From Rhodoferax sp. (lineage in GTDB: Bacteria > Pseudomonadota > Gammaproteobacteria > Burkholderiales > Burkholderiaceae_C), in contig NZ_JAMPYG010000010.1 in assembly GCF_023700745.1 (NCBI RefSeq), forward strand, positions 45,934-109,933: a stretch of 64,000 nt of DNA. Direction: 5' to 3'. Positions 39,575 through 48,185 of this stretch are shown in pieces (positions within the stretch are counted from its first letter, which is position 1; each line of letters begins with the position of its first letter). The notes below the pieces were generated by a model. It was not told the origin of the DNA and did no database searches. It saw only the letters and a list, made by a program, of their open reading frames with translations. A program made the translations under genes and the position numbers.

Positions 39575-40657
39575 GTGAACCCTATTTCCAGAATTGCACT
39601 CCTTGGCCTGACACTGACACTGGGCGCGTGCTCGGTGCTCGAGACCGACAAGGTGGACTACAAAAGTGCCGGCAAGGCGCCGACACTTGAAGTGCCGCCT
39701 GACCTGACCCAGTTGTCGCGCGAAACACGTTATGCCGTCCCCGGCGCAGCAGTCACCGCTTCCAGTTTTCAAATTGGCCAGCTTGCCACCCAGACCACGC
39801 CGACAGCGGCAACATCCTTGGGTGATGTGCGCATTGAGCGCGCCGGCACCCAGCGCTGGCTGGTGATCAGCCGCCCGGCCGACAAATTGTGGGAGCCAGT
39901 CAAAGATTTTTGGCTGGAAAACGGTTTCTTATTGGTGATGGACCAGGCCAACCTGGGCATCATGGAAACCGACTGGGCAGAAAACCGGGCCAAAATTCCA
40001 CAGGACATCATCCGCAGCACCATTGGCAAGGTGTTTGATTCGCTATATTCCACCGGCGAACGCGACAAGTTTCGCACCCGTCTGGAACGCAACGTCAGTG
40101 GCGGCACCGATATCTTCATCAGCCACCGCGGCATGATCGAGGTCTATAGCAGCACCGCCAAAGACCAGACCGTGTGGCAGCCCCGCGCCGCCGACCCCGA
40201 GCTCGAAACCGAGTTTTTGCGCCGCCTGATGGTCAAGCTTGGCATCTCCGAGGTACAGTCCAAAGCCCTGGTCGCCGCCGCGCCGGGCAGCACCGGCGCC
40301 CGGATGGACACCGCCAACGGCCAGCCTGTGGTGCGCCTGAATGACGAATTTGACCGCGCCTGGCGCCGGGTGGGTCTGGCGCTGGACCGCACCAATTTCA
40401 CCGTGGAAGACCGTGACCGCAGCAAAGGTATTTACTTTGTGCGTTACGTGGCGCCCAACGCAGACAAGACCGAACCGGGCTTCTTCGGCAAACTCTTCGG
40501 TTCTTCCAAGCCCGACAGTACACCGCAAAAATTCACCATCTCGGTGCAAAGCCAAGGCAACATCAGCACGGTATCAGTGCAAAACGCGGATGGCAGTCAA
40601 GCAGCGACGGCTGACGCACAGCGCATCGTGAAAGTGCTGGCTGACGACCTCAAATAG
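39575..40657 (+). CDS. bamC: Outer membrane assembly lipoprotein BamC
   Basis: 360 residues from GTG 39575, preceded by GAAGGAAC; the ORF-track start lies inside dapA. The lipobox LTLGAC (Cys about residue 19) marks a lipoprotein, and VPPDLTQLSRETRYAVPGA is the conserved unstructured segment that contacts BamD. Two helix-grip domains follow. It is an accessory subunit of the beta-barrel assembly machine. Confidence 0.9.
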   Translation: MNPISRIALLGLTLTLGACSVLETDKVDYKSAGKAPTLEVPPDLTQLSRETRYAVPGAAVTASSFQIGQLATQTTPTAATSLGDVRIERAGTQRWLVISRPADKLWEPVKDFWLENGFLLVMDQANLGIMETDWAENRAKIPQDIIRSTIGKVFDSLYSTGERDKFRTRLERNVSGGTDIFISHRGMIEVYSSTAKDQTVWQPRAADPELETEFLRRLMVKLGISEVQSKALVAAAPGSTGARMDTANGQPVVRLNDEFDRAWRRVGLALDRTNFTVEDRDRSKGIYFVRYVAPNADKTEPGFFGKLFGSSKPDSTPQKFTISVQSQGNISTVSVQNADGSQAATADAQRIVKVLADDLK

Positions 40658-40670
40658 CGCAAAAGAGTAC

Positions 40671-40802
40671 TGTCATTGCGAGCCAGCAGTCCGTGGCTTT
40701 GCAGGAGGCCCGCCCTCGGGCCAAAAACAGTTCGGGTGCAATCGCGGCGAGGGCGCCGCTCCCACAGGGGCTGACGTTATTTTTAGCGCGTTCGCAATGA
40801 CA
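40671..40802. repeat. 132-bp element with 11-bp terminal inverted repeats and a REP-like pair
   Basis: TGTCATTGCGA (40671-40681) and TCGCAATGACA (40792-40802) are perfect terminal inverted repeats. Inside lie two REP-like palindromes facing each other: TGCAGGAGGCCCGCCCTCGG at 40700 onward (to 40722) and the reverse-oriented ATCGCGGCGAGGGCGCCGCT at 40741 onward (to 40768). The element fills the bamC-nitroreductase gap. No ORF is inside and no target duplication is obvious. Confidence 0.65.
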
Positions 40803-40810
40803 TCTCTGAT

Positions 40811-41533
40811 TCAGTCCAGCCAGTGGGTGAACCCTGACACCGCCACGCGCGGGGTGTGAAAGCTGTTGACCGTCGCCTCGTCCGCATAGCCCAGCGCCAT
40901 GCCGCACACCAGCATTTCATCGGCACCCGCGCCAATGTGCGGCAGAATGATGCTGGCATAGCCGTTCCACGCCGCCTGCGGGCAGGTATGCAAGCCGCGG
41001 GCGCGCGCCGCCACCATGATGTTCTGCAAAAACATGCCGTAATCGAGCAAGGAGCCACGCCCCATGACACTGTCGATGGTAAACATCAGGCCCACGGGTG
41101 CGTCAAAAAATCTGTAGTTGCGCTGGTGCTGCGCATGCATTTTGTCCTTGTCCCCCTTGCCAATGCCGAGCAGGCTGTACAGGCCCCAGCCATTTTCGCG
41201 GCGCCGGTCAATGTAGGGGCTGACCCACTTTTCAGGGTAATAGTCATAGGCTTCGCGGTACTCGGCGGCCAGCGCCGGATCAGCACGCAGCGCGTCGTGG
41301 GCGGCGCAGACCTTTTCCACCAGCCTGTTGCGGCTATTGCCTTGCAACACATAGACCTTCCAGGGCTGGCAGTTGGTGCCCGACGGAGCCCGGCTCGCCA
41401 CCTGGAGGATGTCGTGCAGGGTTTGCTGCGGGACGGCCTGCTGGGTAAAGGCGCGAGTGGACATGCGCGAAATGATGGCGGTGTCCACGGTGGCAACGTG
41501 GAGGTCTGAATCAGGCAATTTTTCAGGAATCAA
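40811..41533 (-). CDS. Nitroreductase-family FMN oxidoreductase
   Basis: 240 residues from a TTG at 41533 (LIPEKLPDSD), which overlaps the thioesterase TGA as TTGA and has GGAGAAAC upstream. This start keeps the FMN-binding Arg region TAIISRMSTRAF and SRAPSGTNCQPWKVYVL; the ATG at MSTRAF would remove it. PHIGAGADEMLVCGMALGYAD is the C-terminal family motif. It reduces a quinone, nitro or enone substrate with NAD(P)H; the true substrate is unknown. Last gene of the lut-type transcript. Confidence 0.82.
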   Translation of the reverse strand: MIPEKLPDSDLHVATVDTAIISRMSTRAFTQQAVPQQTLHDILQVASRAPSGTNCQPWKVYVLQGNSRNRLVEKVCAAHDALRADPALAAEYREAYDYYPEKWVSPYIDRRRENGWGLYSLLGIGKGDKDKMHAQHQRNYRFFDAPVGLMFTIDSVMGRGSLLDYGMFLQNIMVAARARGLHTCPQAAWNGYASIILPHIGAGADEMLVCGMALGYADEATVNSFHTPRVAVSGFTHWLD

Positions 41534-41961
41534 ACGAGTTTCTCCAGAACAGTTTTCAGAGGAAGGGATAAGGGGGTTGGCCGGCGCGTTGGGCGGTCCA
41601 CATACACATGGATGAAGTGGCCCTTGGCGGCCGTCAGTAATGCACCCTGCGCAAACAGCCCTATCTCGTAGCGCACGCTGGAATTGCCCAGGCGTGCCAC
41701 GCGAATGCCGGCCTCGACGGTTTGTGGAAACGCCAGCGGCTCGAAGTAATTGCACTGGGTTTCAATCACCAGCCCAATAGTTTGGCCCTGTTCGACGTCA
41801 AGCACACCCTGCTCGATCAAGTAGGCGTTCACAGCCGTGTCAAACCAGCTGTAGTAAACGACATTGTTGACGTGCCCGTAGGCATCGTTGTCCATCCAGC
41901 GGGTGCTGATGGAACGAAACACCTTGTAGGCGCTGCGCGGTTCAGGTTGTGGCTTGTGCAT
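41530..41961 (-). CDS. Acyl-CoA thioesterase (YbgC/FadM-like hot-dog fold)
   Basis: 143 residues. STRWMDNDAYGHVNNVVYYSWFDTAVNAYL is the 4HBT-family active-site region, with the Asp of DNDAYGHVNN as the expected catalytic residue. It should hydrolyse a CoA thioester in the cytoplasm. It starts 3 bp after the lutB stop and overlaps the nitroreductase start by 4 bp, so it is part of the lut-type operon. Confidence 0.85.
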   Translation of the reverse strand: MHKPQPEPRSAYKVFRSISTRWMDNDAYGHVNNVVYYSWFDTAVNAYLIEQGVLDVEQGQTIGLVIETQCNYFEPLAFPQTVEAGIRVARLGNSSVRYEIGLFAQGALLTAAKGHFIHVYVDRPTRRPTPLSLPLKTVLEKLV

Positions 41962-41964
41962 GGG

Positions 41965-43404
41965 TCAGGATTTTCGGTCCTTTTCCTTGAGCAAGTCACG
42001 CAGACGCCTGGGAGCGGGCACCAGCGGCGTGCGACTGCGCGTCCAAGCGCCCTGATCCGTGGGCGACAGGGCGCGACCCCGGCTCATGAACCACGATGCC
42101 AGCTTGTACAGCCCGGTGCGGCCATACACCTGCGCCCAGACATTCCAGACCGCGCTGCTGGCCACGGTACGCCCGGCGCCGCTGCCACGCAGCGTGGCCT
42201 CTTCGCTGTCAGGCTTGGCCTGCGATTCGTTGCGCAGGCGCACCAGGATGTCGGTGATCGGTATCTTCACCGGGCACACTTCGACACAGGCGCCGCACAG
42301 GGTGGAGGCAAAGGCCAGCGGGTAGGTGGCATCCAGACCCAGCATGTGCGGCGAGATGATGGCGCCGATCGGTCCCGGGTAAGTGGTGCCGTAGGCATGG
42401 CCACCAATGCGCGCATACACCGGACAGTGGTTCATGCAGGCGCCGCAGCGAATGCACTTGAGGGTTTCGCGCAGTTCTTCGTCGGCATAGGCCTGGGTGC
42501 GGCCGTTGTCGAGCAGGATCAGGTGGACTTCTTCGGGACCGTCTTTTTCACCCGGTTTTCTTGGTCCGCTGATCAGGTTGAAATAAGTGGTGACCGCCTG
42601 ACCCGTGGCCGAGCGCGACAGCAGGCTGTACAGCGGCGGGACATGCTCCAGCTTTTCCACCACTTTCTCAATACCGGTGATGGCAATGTGCACCTTGGGT
42701 ACGGTGGTGCACATGCGGCCGTTGCCTTCGTTCTCCACCAGGCACAGGGTGCCGGTTTCGGCCACACAAAAGTTCACCCCTGAGAGGCCAATGTCGGCAT
42801 CGGCAAACTTGCGCCGCAGCACCTTGCGGCCGATCCTGATCAGCGCATCGACGTCTTCGGTGTAGGCCACGCCCGGAATTTCTTCGGCAAAGAGCTGGGC
42901 AATGGCCTGCTTGGTCTTGTGAATGGCCGGCATGATGATGTGCGACGGCGCCTCGCCAGCCAACTGCACGATGTACTCGCCCATGTCGGATTCCAGCGCC
43001 TCGATGCCGGCCGCTTCCAGGGCGTGGTTGAAACCCACTTCTTCGCTGACCATCGACTTGCCCTTGATGACGCGCTTGGCGTTGACCCGGTTGGCAATGG
43101 CCAGGGCAATGGCGTTGGCCTCCTCGGGGTTCTGCGCCCAGTGCACCTGGATACCGTTGGCGCTGAGTTTGGCTTCCAGTTGCTCCAGCAAGCGTGGCAG
43201 GTTGGCCAAACTGTAGCGGCGAATCTGCGAACCCAGTTCGCGCAGACCTTGCAACTCGTCCTGGTCCGGGAACTGGGCACGGCGTTTGGCCTGCAGGAAG
43301 TCCATGGCACCGCGAAAATTCTTGCGCTGACCCGGATCGTTGAGCACGTCGCGACTGCGCTCCTTGAAATCTTCCATCGGATGGATTTTGATGACCTGGC
43401 TCAT
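41965..43404 (-). CDS. lutB: Lactate utilization iron-sulfur protein LutB
   Basis: 479 residues from ATG 43404, with AGGAGCAGCC upstream; the longer ORF-track start is within lutC. The N-terminal LutB/YkgF domain (SQIRRYSLANLPRLLEQLEAKL, VIKGKSMVSEEVGFNHAL) is followed by two 4Fe-4S motifs, CIRCGACMNHCPVY and CGACVEVCPVKIP. It forms the L-lactate oxidising complex with LutA and LutC. Start overlaps the lutC stop as ATGA. Confidence 0.9.
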   Translation of the reverse strand: MSQVIKIHPMEDFKERSRDVLNDPGQRKNFRGAMDFLQAKRRAQFPDQDELQGLRELGSQIRRYSLANLPRLLEQLEAKLSANGIQVHWAQNPEEANAIALAIANRVNAKRVIKGKSMVSEEVGFNHALEAAGIEALESDMGEYIVQLAGEAPSHIIMPAIHKTKQAIAQLFAEEIPGVAYTEDVDALIRIGRKVLRRKFADADIGLSGVNFCVAETGTLCLVENEGNGRMCTTVPKVHIAITGIEKVVEKLEHVPPLYSLLSRSATGQAVTTYFNLISGPRKPGEKDGPEEVHLILLDNGRTQAYADEELRETLKCIRCGACMNHCPVYARIGGHAYGTTYPGPIGAIISPHMLGLDATYPLAFASTLCGACVEVCPVKIPITDILVRLRNESQAKPDSEEATLRGSGAGRTVASSAVWNVWAQVYGRTGLYKLASWFMSRGRALSPTDQGAWTRSRTPLVPAPRRLRDLLKEKDRKS

Positions 43405-44123
43405 GCGGCTGCTCCTGTTTGGGCGGGGTCGGCGTGACGCAGCAGCACCACCAGTTCGCGTGGGCCGTGGGCGCCGTAGGCCAGTGTTTGCTGGATGTCG
43501 GCGGTCTTGGACGGGCCGCAAATCAGCAGCGCGTTGGTCGGCAGGCGGTCCTTCCAGCCTTCGTCGGTCATGGCCGAATAAAAGTCGGCATGGATGGTGG
43601 CCACATCCAGCAACACAAAGTGCACCGGGGGCACCAGCGACATCAACCGGGGTTCGGCCGGGGTGGGCCACAGGATCAGGCTGCCCACTTCGGCAATGGC
43701 GCTTTTGGCCAAGGTCAACGAGGCATCCACTTCGTCAAACAGCACATCGCGCCAGGAATCGATGGACTCGGCATAACGCTTGATTTCCAGATTGGCAGGC
43801 TGGCGTGCCTCCAGCTCGGCACCATGCGGCGTGTCGCTGCCGATGAGCAGATTGCGCAAGCCTTTGGCCTCCACCAGGCGCAACAGGAGGTCAGGCCACC
43901 CGGCGGCCGTGGTGTCATGTACCTCGGTCTTGACGGCTTCCAGCGCGGCGCGCAGGCGGCTGACGCGCTGGGCGCTGTTCTCGTGGCGCTGGTGCGCCGC
44001 AAACCAGGCACTGACATCCGGCAGCGGTAGCGGCGCTGGCGTGGCCGGGGCACGCAGGCGCGCAAAAATGCTGCTGCGCGCCTTGGCTTCTGCTGCCGCT
44101 GTGGGCGTGGGGTTGGCGTTCAT
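43401..44123 (-). CDS. lutC: Lactate utilization protein LutC
   Basis: 240 residues from ATG 44123. LUD-domain features include RSSIFARLRA near the start, ALTLAKSAIAEVGSLILWPTPAEPRLMSLVPPVHFVLL and the C-terminal LICGPSKTADIQQTLAYGAHGPRELVVLL. It has no Fe-S motif. It is the third component of the L-lactate oxidising complex. Both ends overlap its neighbours by 4 bp, giving lutA-lutC-lutB order. Confidence 0.88.
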   Translation of the reverse strand: MNANPTPTAAAEAKARSSIFARLRAPATPAPLPLPDVSAWFAAHQRHENSAQRVSRLRAALEAVKTEVHDTTAAGWPDLLLRLVEAKGLRNLLIGSDTPHGAELEARQPANLEIKRYAESIDSWRDVLFDEVDASLTLAKSAIAEVGSLILWPTPAEPRLMSLVPPVHFVLLDVATIHADFYSAMTDEGWKDRLPTNALLICGPSKTADIQQTLAYGAHGPRELVVLLRHADPAQTGAAA

Positions 44124-44938
44124 GCGGCGTCTCCCAAAGTGGTTTGTGTGGTCGTGCGGCGCCACAGGAAGCTCGCCAGATGTTCACCCGGCAACGTGGC
44201 TTGCGGCAATCCCGCCAACTCATCCTGCTTGGCGGCACGGCCGGTGATGTTGAGCAGGCAGCCGCAGTCGGCACTGACCACCGACGCCGCCCCGGTATCG
44301 CGGATGGCAGCCACCTTGTCACTGACGATGGCCTCGGAAATGTCGGGGTAGCGCATGGCAAAGGTGCCACCAAAGCCGCAACATTCCTCAATGCGCGCCT
44401 GCACCACCACGTTCACCTGCGACAGGCTGTCGAGCAGCGCCACGCTGGTTTCGTGCACGCCCATCTCGCGGCGCGCATGGCACGAGGTGTGCAGCGCAAC
44501 AGTGCACGGCGCGCCCAGGTCGGGCTGGCTGAAATTGACCACATGGACCAGGAACTCACTGAGTTCATAGACCCGCTCGGACAGGTCCACAGCCTTGGCA
44601 TGCAGCACCGGATCGTCGGCAAACAGGTGCGGGTAATGCTTACGGATCATGCCGCCGCAGGAGCCCGACGGGATCACCACCGGCCAGGGCTCGACAAACA
44701 GGTTCAATTGCTGCAAGGCCACGGCGCGGGCCTCATCCGGAAAGCCGCTGCTGTGGGCGGGCTGACCGCAGCAGGTCTGCTGCTCCAGATAGTGCACCCG
44801 GATGCCTTCGCGTTCCAGCAAACGCACCGTGTCAAGCCCCGCCTCGGGCGTGAACTGGTCAATCAGACAGGTGGCAAACAGATAGACATCGGTCGGTTTT
44901 TCCGGGTAGCTTCGCGCTTCAAAAGTGGTCATCGCCAT
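44120..44938 (-). CDS. lutA: Lactate utilization iron-sulfur protein LutA
   Basis: 272 residues with two CCG domains: LEQQTCCGQPAHSSG (about residue 55) and RIEECCGFGGTFAMRYPDIS (about residue 190), which bind Fe-S or heterodisulfide-type centres. It opens the lut-type transcript, with GAGGAG before the ATG. The preceding 106-bp gap, A+T-rich on the HDAC side, may contain its promoter. No LutR-type regulator or lactate permease is adjacent. Confidence 0.9.
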   Translation of the reverse strand: MAMTTFEARSYPEKPTDVYLFATCLIDQFTPEAGLDTVRLLEREGIRVHYLEQQTCCGQPAHSSGFPDEARAVALQQLNLFVEPWPVVIPSGSCGGMIRKHYPHLFADDPVLHAKAVDLSERVYELSEFLVHVVNFSQPDLGAPCTVALHTSCHARREMGVHETSVALLDSLSQVNVVVQARIEECCGFGGTFAMRYPDISEAIVSDKVAAIRDTGAASVVSADCGCLLNITGRAAKQDELAGLPQATLPGEHLASFLWRRTTTQTTLGDAA

Positions 44939-45044
44939 GGATCAGTCTCCTCGTTATTGCATACGTTTGGCCTGCATGGCTGGATTGTGGAACATTTGAC
45001 TGTCTTGTTCTTGTGATATTCACATGCCTGACTTTTCAATAATT

Positions 45045-45995
45045 TCAAAAATCCAAACCGACCTGTTGACCTGGCTTGTCCTGCCAGCACTGTGAATAGG
45101 ACAGTCCCAGACGGAAAGTACGGCTTTGAATCCGGACGGTCTCCTCAATCTGTCGGCCATAGCCACCCGCCATCACGAACGCAATCGGAATCCGGCGTTC
45201 ATGACACCAGTCAAACACCCGCCGGTCCCGCGCCTCCAACCCGTCCTCGGTCAAAGCCAGGCGGCCCAGGCGGTCACCCTGGTAGGGATCGGCGCCGGCC
45301 AGATACAGCACCAGCCGGGGCTCAAAGCGCTGGCTCAGTTCAAGCAGCGCCTGTTCCAGTGCGACCAGATAATCCGCATCGCCACAACCATCGGCAAGCG
45401 CCACGTCCAGGTCACTGGCCTCCTTGCGAAACGGAAAATTCTTGTCGCCATGCAGTGACAACGTGAACACGCTGTCGTCTCTTTGAAAAATGTGCGCCGT
45501 GCCATTGCCCTGATGAACGTCCAGGTCGATCACCGCCACGTTCAAGGGCCCGCGGTTTTGCCGCTGCCACTCTGCTTGTGCCAGACGTGCAGCCACCGCC
45601 ACATCATTGAAAACACAAAATCCACCGCCCTTGTCGGCGTAAGCGTGGTGCGTGCCCCCTGCCAGATTGGCGGCCACACCGGTTTGCAGTGCCGCGCGCA
45701 CCGCCGCGACCGTGGCCCCCACCGAACGCCGCGCCCGCTCCACCATAAGTTCACTCCAGGGGAAACCAATCTCGCGCATGGCTACGGCACTCATCTGGCC
45801 ACTCACCAGACTTTCGATGTAGCCCGGCGTGTGCGCCAGGGCCAATTGACCGTCACTGGCAGCGGGCGCCTCCAACAGCGCTATATCAGGCAACTGCTGT
45901 GCGATGGATTCACGCAGCATGGCGTATTTGGCCATTGGGAACCGGTGCCCTGGCGGCAAGGGCAAGACGAAATGGTCTGAATAAAAAGCCTGCAT
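45045..45995 (-). CDS. Histone deacetylase / acetylpolyamine amidohydrolase family protein
   Basis: 316 residues from ATG 45995 (MQAFYSDHF). The zinc hydrolase motifs are all visible: LAGGTHHAYADKGGGFCVFND (general-base His pair), VIDLDVHQGNGTAHIF (zinc Asp and His) and LAGADPYQGDRLG (second zinc Asp). Bacterial relatives remove acetyl groups from proteins, polyamines or acetoin-pathway enzymes. It is divergent from the phasin gene and upstream of lutA on the same strand, so it may respond to acetyl-CoA status. Confidence 0.88.
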   Translation of the reverse strand: MQAFYSDHFVLPLPPGHRFPMAKYAMLRESIAQQLPDIALLEAPAASDGQLALAHTPGYIESLVSGQMSAVAMREIGFPWSELMVERARRSVGATVAAVRAALQTGVAANLAGGTHHAYADKGGGFCVFNDVAVAARLAQAEWQRQNRGPLNVAVIDLDVHQGNGTAHIFQRDDSVFTLSLHGDKNFPFRKEASDLDVALADGCGDADYLVALEQALLELSQRFEPRLVLYLAGADPYQGDRLGRLALTEDGLEARDRRVFDWCHERRIPIAFVMAGGYGRQIEETVRIQSRTFRLGLSYSQCWQDKPGQQVGLDF

Positions 45996-46072
45996 CGTTC
46001 TATTTTGTCCTGATGACAAAGTTGAATTTATAGAAATGCGTCTCTAAATTGCTGCGATGCAACAAAAAAGAC

Positions 46073-46101
46073 TTGCGCTGACTCGGGATAACCCTATAAT
46101 T
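46073..46101 (+). promoter_or_regulatory. Sigma-70 type promoter of the phasin gene
   Basis: TTGCGC at 46073-46078 and a perfect TATAAT at 46096-46101 are separated by 17 bp, the ideal spacing. Transcription would start near 46108 and leave a leader of about 80 nt before the phasin ATG at 46188. The quality of the promoter fits the very high expression usual for phasins. Confidence 0.65.
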
Positions 46102-46187
46102 CAAACCATGCTGCACTGCAACATAGACCGGGTTCTCACTCAGTTTCGGCGCAGATACTTTTTTACTAACCTTCTGGAGAATTGAAT

Positions 46188-46724
46188 ATGCTGACCGTAG
46201 AACAAGTGATGGCCTCACAAAAAGCCAACGTTGAAACCCTGTTGGGCCTGACTTCCAAAGCCTTTGAAGGCGTGGAAAAGATTGTCGAACTCAACCTGAG
46301 CGCCTCCAAAGCCGCTTTGGCTGAAACCGGTGACGCCGCCAAGGCCATGTTGAGCGTCAAAGATGCCCAGGAATTGCTGGCACTGCAATCCGGCCTGCTG
46401 CAACCCCTGGCTGAAAAGACCGCTGCCTACAGCCGTCACCTGTACGAAATCGCCACCGGCGCTTCCAGCGAATTCACCAAGGCTTTTGAAAACCAGGCTG
46501 CTGAAGCCCAGCAACAATTTGCCGGTCTGGTTGAAGCGGCTGCCAAAAACGCACCTGCCGGCTCGGAAACCGCCGTGGCGGTGATGAAGAATTCGGTGGC
46601 TGCTGCGACCAGTGCCCTTGAGTCCGTGCAAAAAGCGGTCAAGCAAGCCACAGATGTCGCCGAAGCCAACTTCAATGCCGTGGCTTCCACTGCGACTGCC
46701 AAGCCTGCTGCCAAAAAGCGTTAA
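46188..46724 (+). CDS. Phasin family protein (PHA granule-associated)
   Basis: 178 residues from ATG 46188, with CTGGAGA seven bases upstream. [38 protein letters not shown] is the phasin opening; the rest is amphipathic helix rich in Ala, Glu and Lys, and ends in a basic AAKPAAKKR-like tail ([11 protein letters not shown]). Phasins coat polyhydroxyalkanoate granules. The single-gene transcript has its own promoter and a strong terminator about 165 bp downstream. Confidence 0.9.
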   Translation: MLTVEQVMASQKANVETLLGLTSKAFEGVEKIVELNLSASKAALAETGDAAKAMLSVKDAQELLALQSGLLQPLAEKTAAYSRHLYEIATGASSEFTKAFENQAAEAQQQFAGLVEAAAKNAPAGSETAVAVMKNSVAAATSALESVQKAVKQATDVAEANFNAVASTATAKPAAKKR

Positions 46725-46888
46725 TGTTTGCGTTCTGCAAGTCAAAAATCAAATTAATTTAAGGATTTGACATTAAAACCAAGGGGAAACCCTGACTTGC
46801 TTGGTATCATTAAGTATCTTGAAAACGAAAGTTTTCTAACAGTTGTCTCCTCGGGTCCTTTCGAAACCTTCAGGTTCAGGGACTCCTT
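46725..46888 (+). other. Structured phasin 3' untranslated region
   Basis: Between the phasin stop and the terminator there is no ORF worth calling. It holds a perfect GAAAAC-GAAA-GTTTTC hairpin at 46821-46836 with a GNRA-like loop, and an AACCT-TC-AGGTT hairpin near 46866-46877. A TTGACA at 46767 lacks a -10 at the right distance, so an independent sRNA promoter is not supported. A processed 3'-UTR RNA is possible. Confidence 0.35.
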
Positions 46889-46920
46889 AAGGGTTGGTCG
46901 CAAGATCAACCCTTTTTTTT
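46889..46920 (+). terminator. Rho-independent terminator after the phasin gene
   Basis: AAGGGTTG (46889-46896) pairs perfectly with CAACCCTT (46907-46914) around a 10-nt loop and is followed by a run of T up to 46920. It ends the plus-strand phasin transcript just before the convergent DHH gene stop. Confidence 0.8.
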
Positions 46921-46932
46921 GCCTTGTTCGGA

Positions 46933-47868
46933 TCAGGTCGGTGCATCCGTCATGGTTCCCGTCAGGGTACCACCGAGCAATTCAGGCAGGCGATCCATTG
47001 GTATTTTGAAACCACTGGCCTGGGCATGACCGCCTCCTCCCATGCTGGCCGCCAGCGGGATGCAATTGAAATCAGACCTGGAGCGCAGACCGCACTTGAC
47101 CCTCATTGTTTTGTCGACACTCCAGAGCAGGGCAAAGGTGCCGGATTTCTGACACAGCAAATCACCCACCAGACTGTGAAACACCCCGGGTGCATTGACC
47201 ATCAGGCCCGCAACACCGTTGAAGACCACAGGGCTCGCCGCATCCGCGATCAATTCGGCCAGTTTGGTAAATTTTTCGTCCATGGCGTGGCCACGTTCGA
47301 TAAAAGCCGCCAGTTGCACGGCATCCATTTGTGCAATGTGCTGCCAGCGTGCGAAGTCAAACGGTTCCATATCAAGGGCCGCCAGAAAACTGGCGCTTTC
47401 AGGGTATTGCCAGACCCAGATGTCACGGTCTTCGACGAACCGGACCAGATCCGGCACTGGATGTGCTGGATGAAAAAACTCCCAGGCCAGTCGGGCACCC
47501 GATTTCTTCATGTCGAAATGCACCACACCACAGCGGCAAACAAAACCGGTCAATTTTTCAGCCGCACTCAGATGGTGGTCCAGCATGACCAGTTTGGCGG
47601 CACGCTCTTCGATGGCGCGCAAAATCGGTTCGCCAAAGGAAAAGTCCAGGATGTACACAGCGCGCCCGGCCAGCGCCGGCAAGTCATCCACCGACCGGAC
47701 ATCCCCATGGTCCAGGGCCAAAAATTCGGCTTTGCCCTGGTAATACGTCCAGGCCGCCAGCGCTGCCGCAAAGCCATCCGGGCAGGTATGGCCATGGTAG
47801 ATGATGAGGGGCTTGGGGTCGTTTGGGTCGGGCTTGACCAGCAAGCTCAGTGGCAATATGGATTTCAT
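46933..47868 (-). CDS. DHH-family phosphoesterase
   Basis: 311 residues. The DHH domain has IIYHGHTCPDGFAAALAAW, a HGDVRSVDD segment and the name-giving LVMLDHHLSA; the DHHA1 part ends in AASMGGGGHAQASGF, the conserved GGGH substrate motif. Family members degrade short oligonucleotides or cyclic-dinucleotide products (nano-RNase) or act in tRNA repair-type roles. The order of motifs is complete, so it is likely active. Confidence 0.83.
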   Translation of the reverse strand: MKSILPLSLLVKPDPNDPKPLIIYHGHTCPDGFAAALAAWTYYQGKAEFLALDHGDVRSVDDLPALAGRAVYILDFSFGEPILRAIEERAAKLVMLDHHLSAAEKLTGFVCRCGVVHFDMKKSGARLAWEFFHPAHPVPDLVRFVEDRDIWVWQYPESASFLAALDMEPFDFARWQHIAQMDAVQLAAFIERGHAMDEKFTKLAELIADAASPVVFNGVAGLMVNAPGVFHSLVGDLLCQKSGTFALLWSVDKTMRVKCGLRSRSDFNCIPLAASMGGGGHAQASGFKIPMDRLPELLGGTLTGTMTDAPT

Positions 47869-47888
47869 TGGCTAAATATAATTAATCG

Positions 47889-48185
47889 ATGAGTGTAGAC
47901 AAGAACCCGACGATTTTCACTGGCTTTGCCGAGCCCGACGCGCGACAGTTTGACGCCTGGTCGCACCAACCACTGCTGATGTCAATGGAACAAGGTGGTA
48001 TCGACTGGCCAAGCTCCTGCCGCAACGGCACCTGCCGCACTTGTTTCAGCAAGCTGGAGAGTGGCCAGGTGCGCTACGAGATCGAATGGCCGGGCTTGAG
48101 TGCCGAAGAAAAAGAGGACGGCTACGTGCTGCCCTGTGTGGCCTACCCCTGCTCGGACGTCAGGCTGGATTACGCGGGTTTTTGA
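47889..48185 (+). CDS. 2Fe-2S ferredoxin
   Basis: 98 residues, plant-type fold. Cluster ligands appear as CRNGTCRTC (about residues 44-52) and PCVAYPC near residue 82. It is a small soluble electron carrier. It starts 20 bp from the divergent DHH gene, and its 3' end overlaps the convergent GTPase gene by 26 bp. Its electron-transfer partner is unknown. Confidence 0.85.
   Translation: MSVDKNPTIFTGFAEPDARQFDAWSHQPLLMSMEQGGIDWPSSCRNGTCRTCFSKLESGQVRYEIEWPGLSAEEKEDGYVLPCVAYPCSDVRLDYAGF

Noticed and set aside
46767-46810. TTGACA ... TATCAT as a separate sRNA promoter after the phasin gene
   Set aside because: The spacer is about 32 bp, too long for a sigma-70 promoter.
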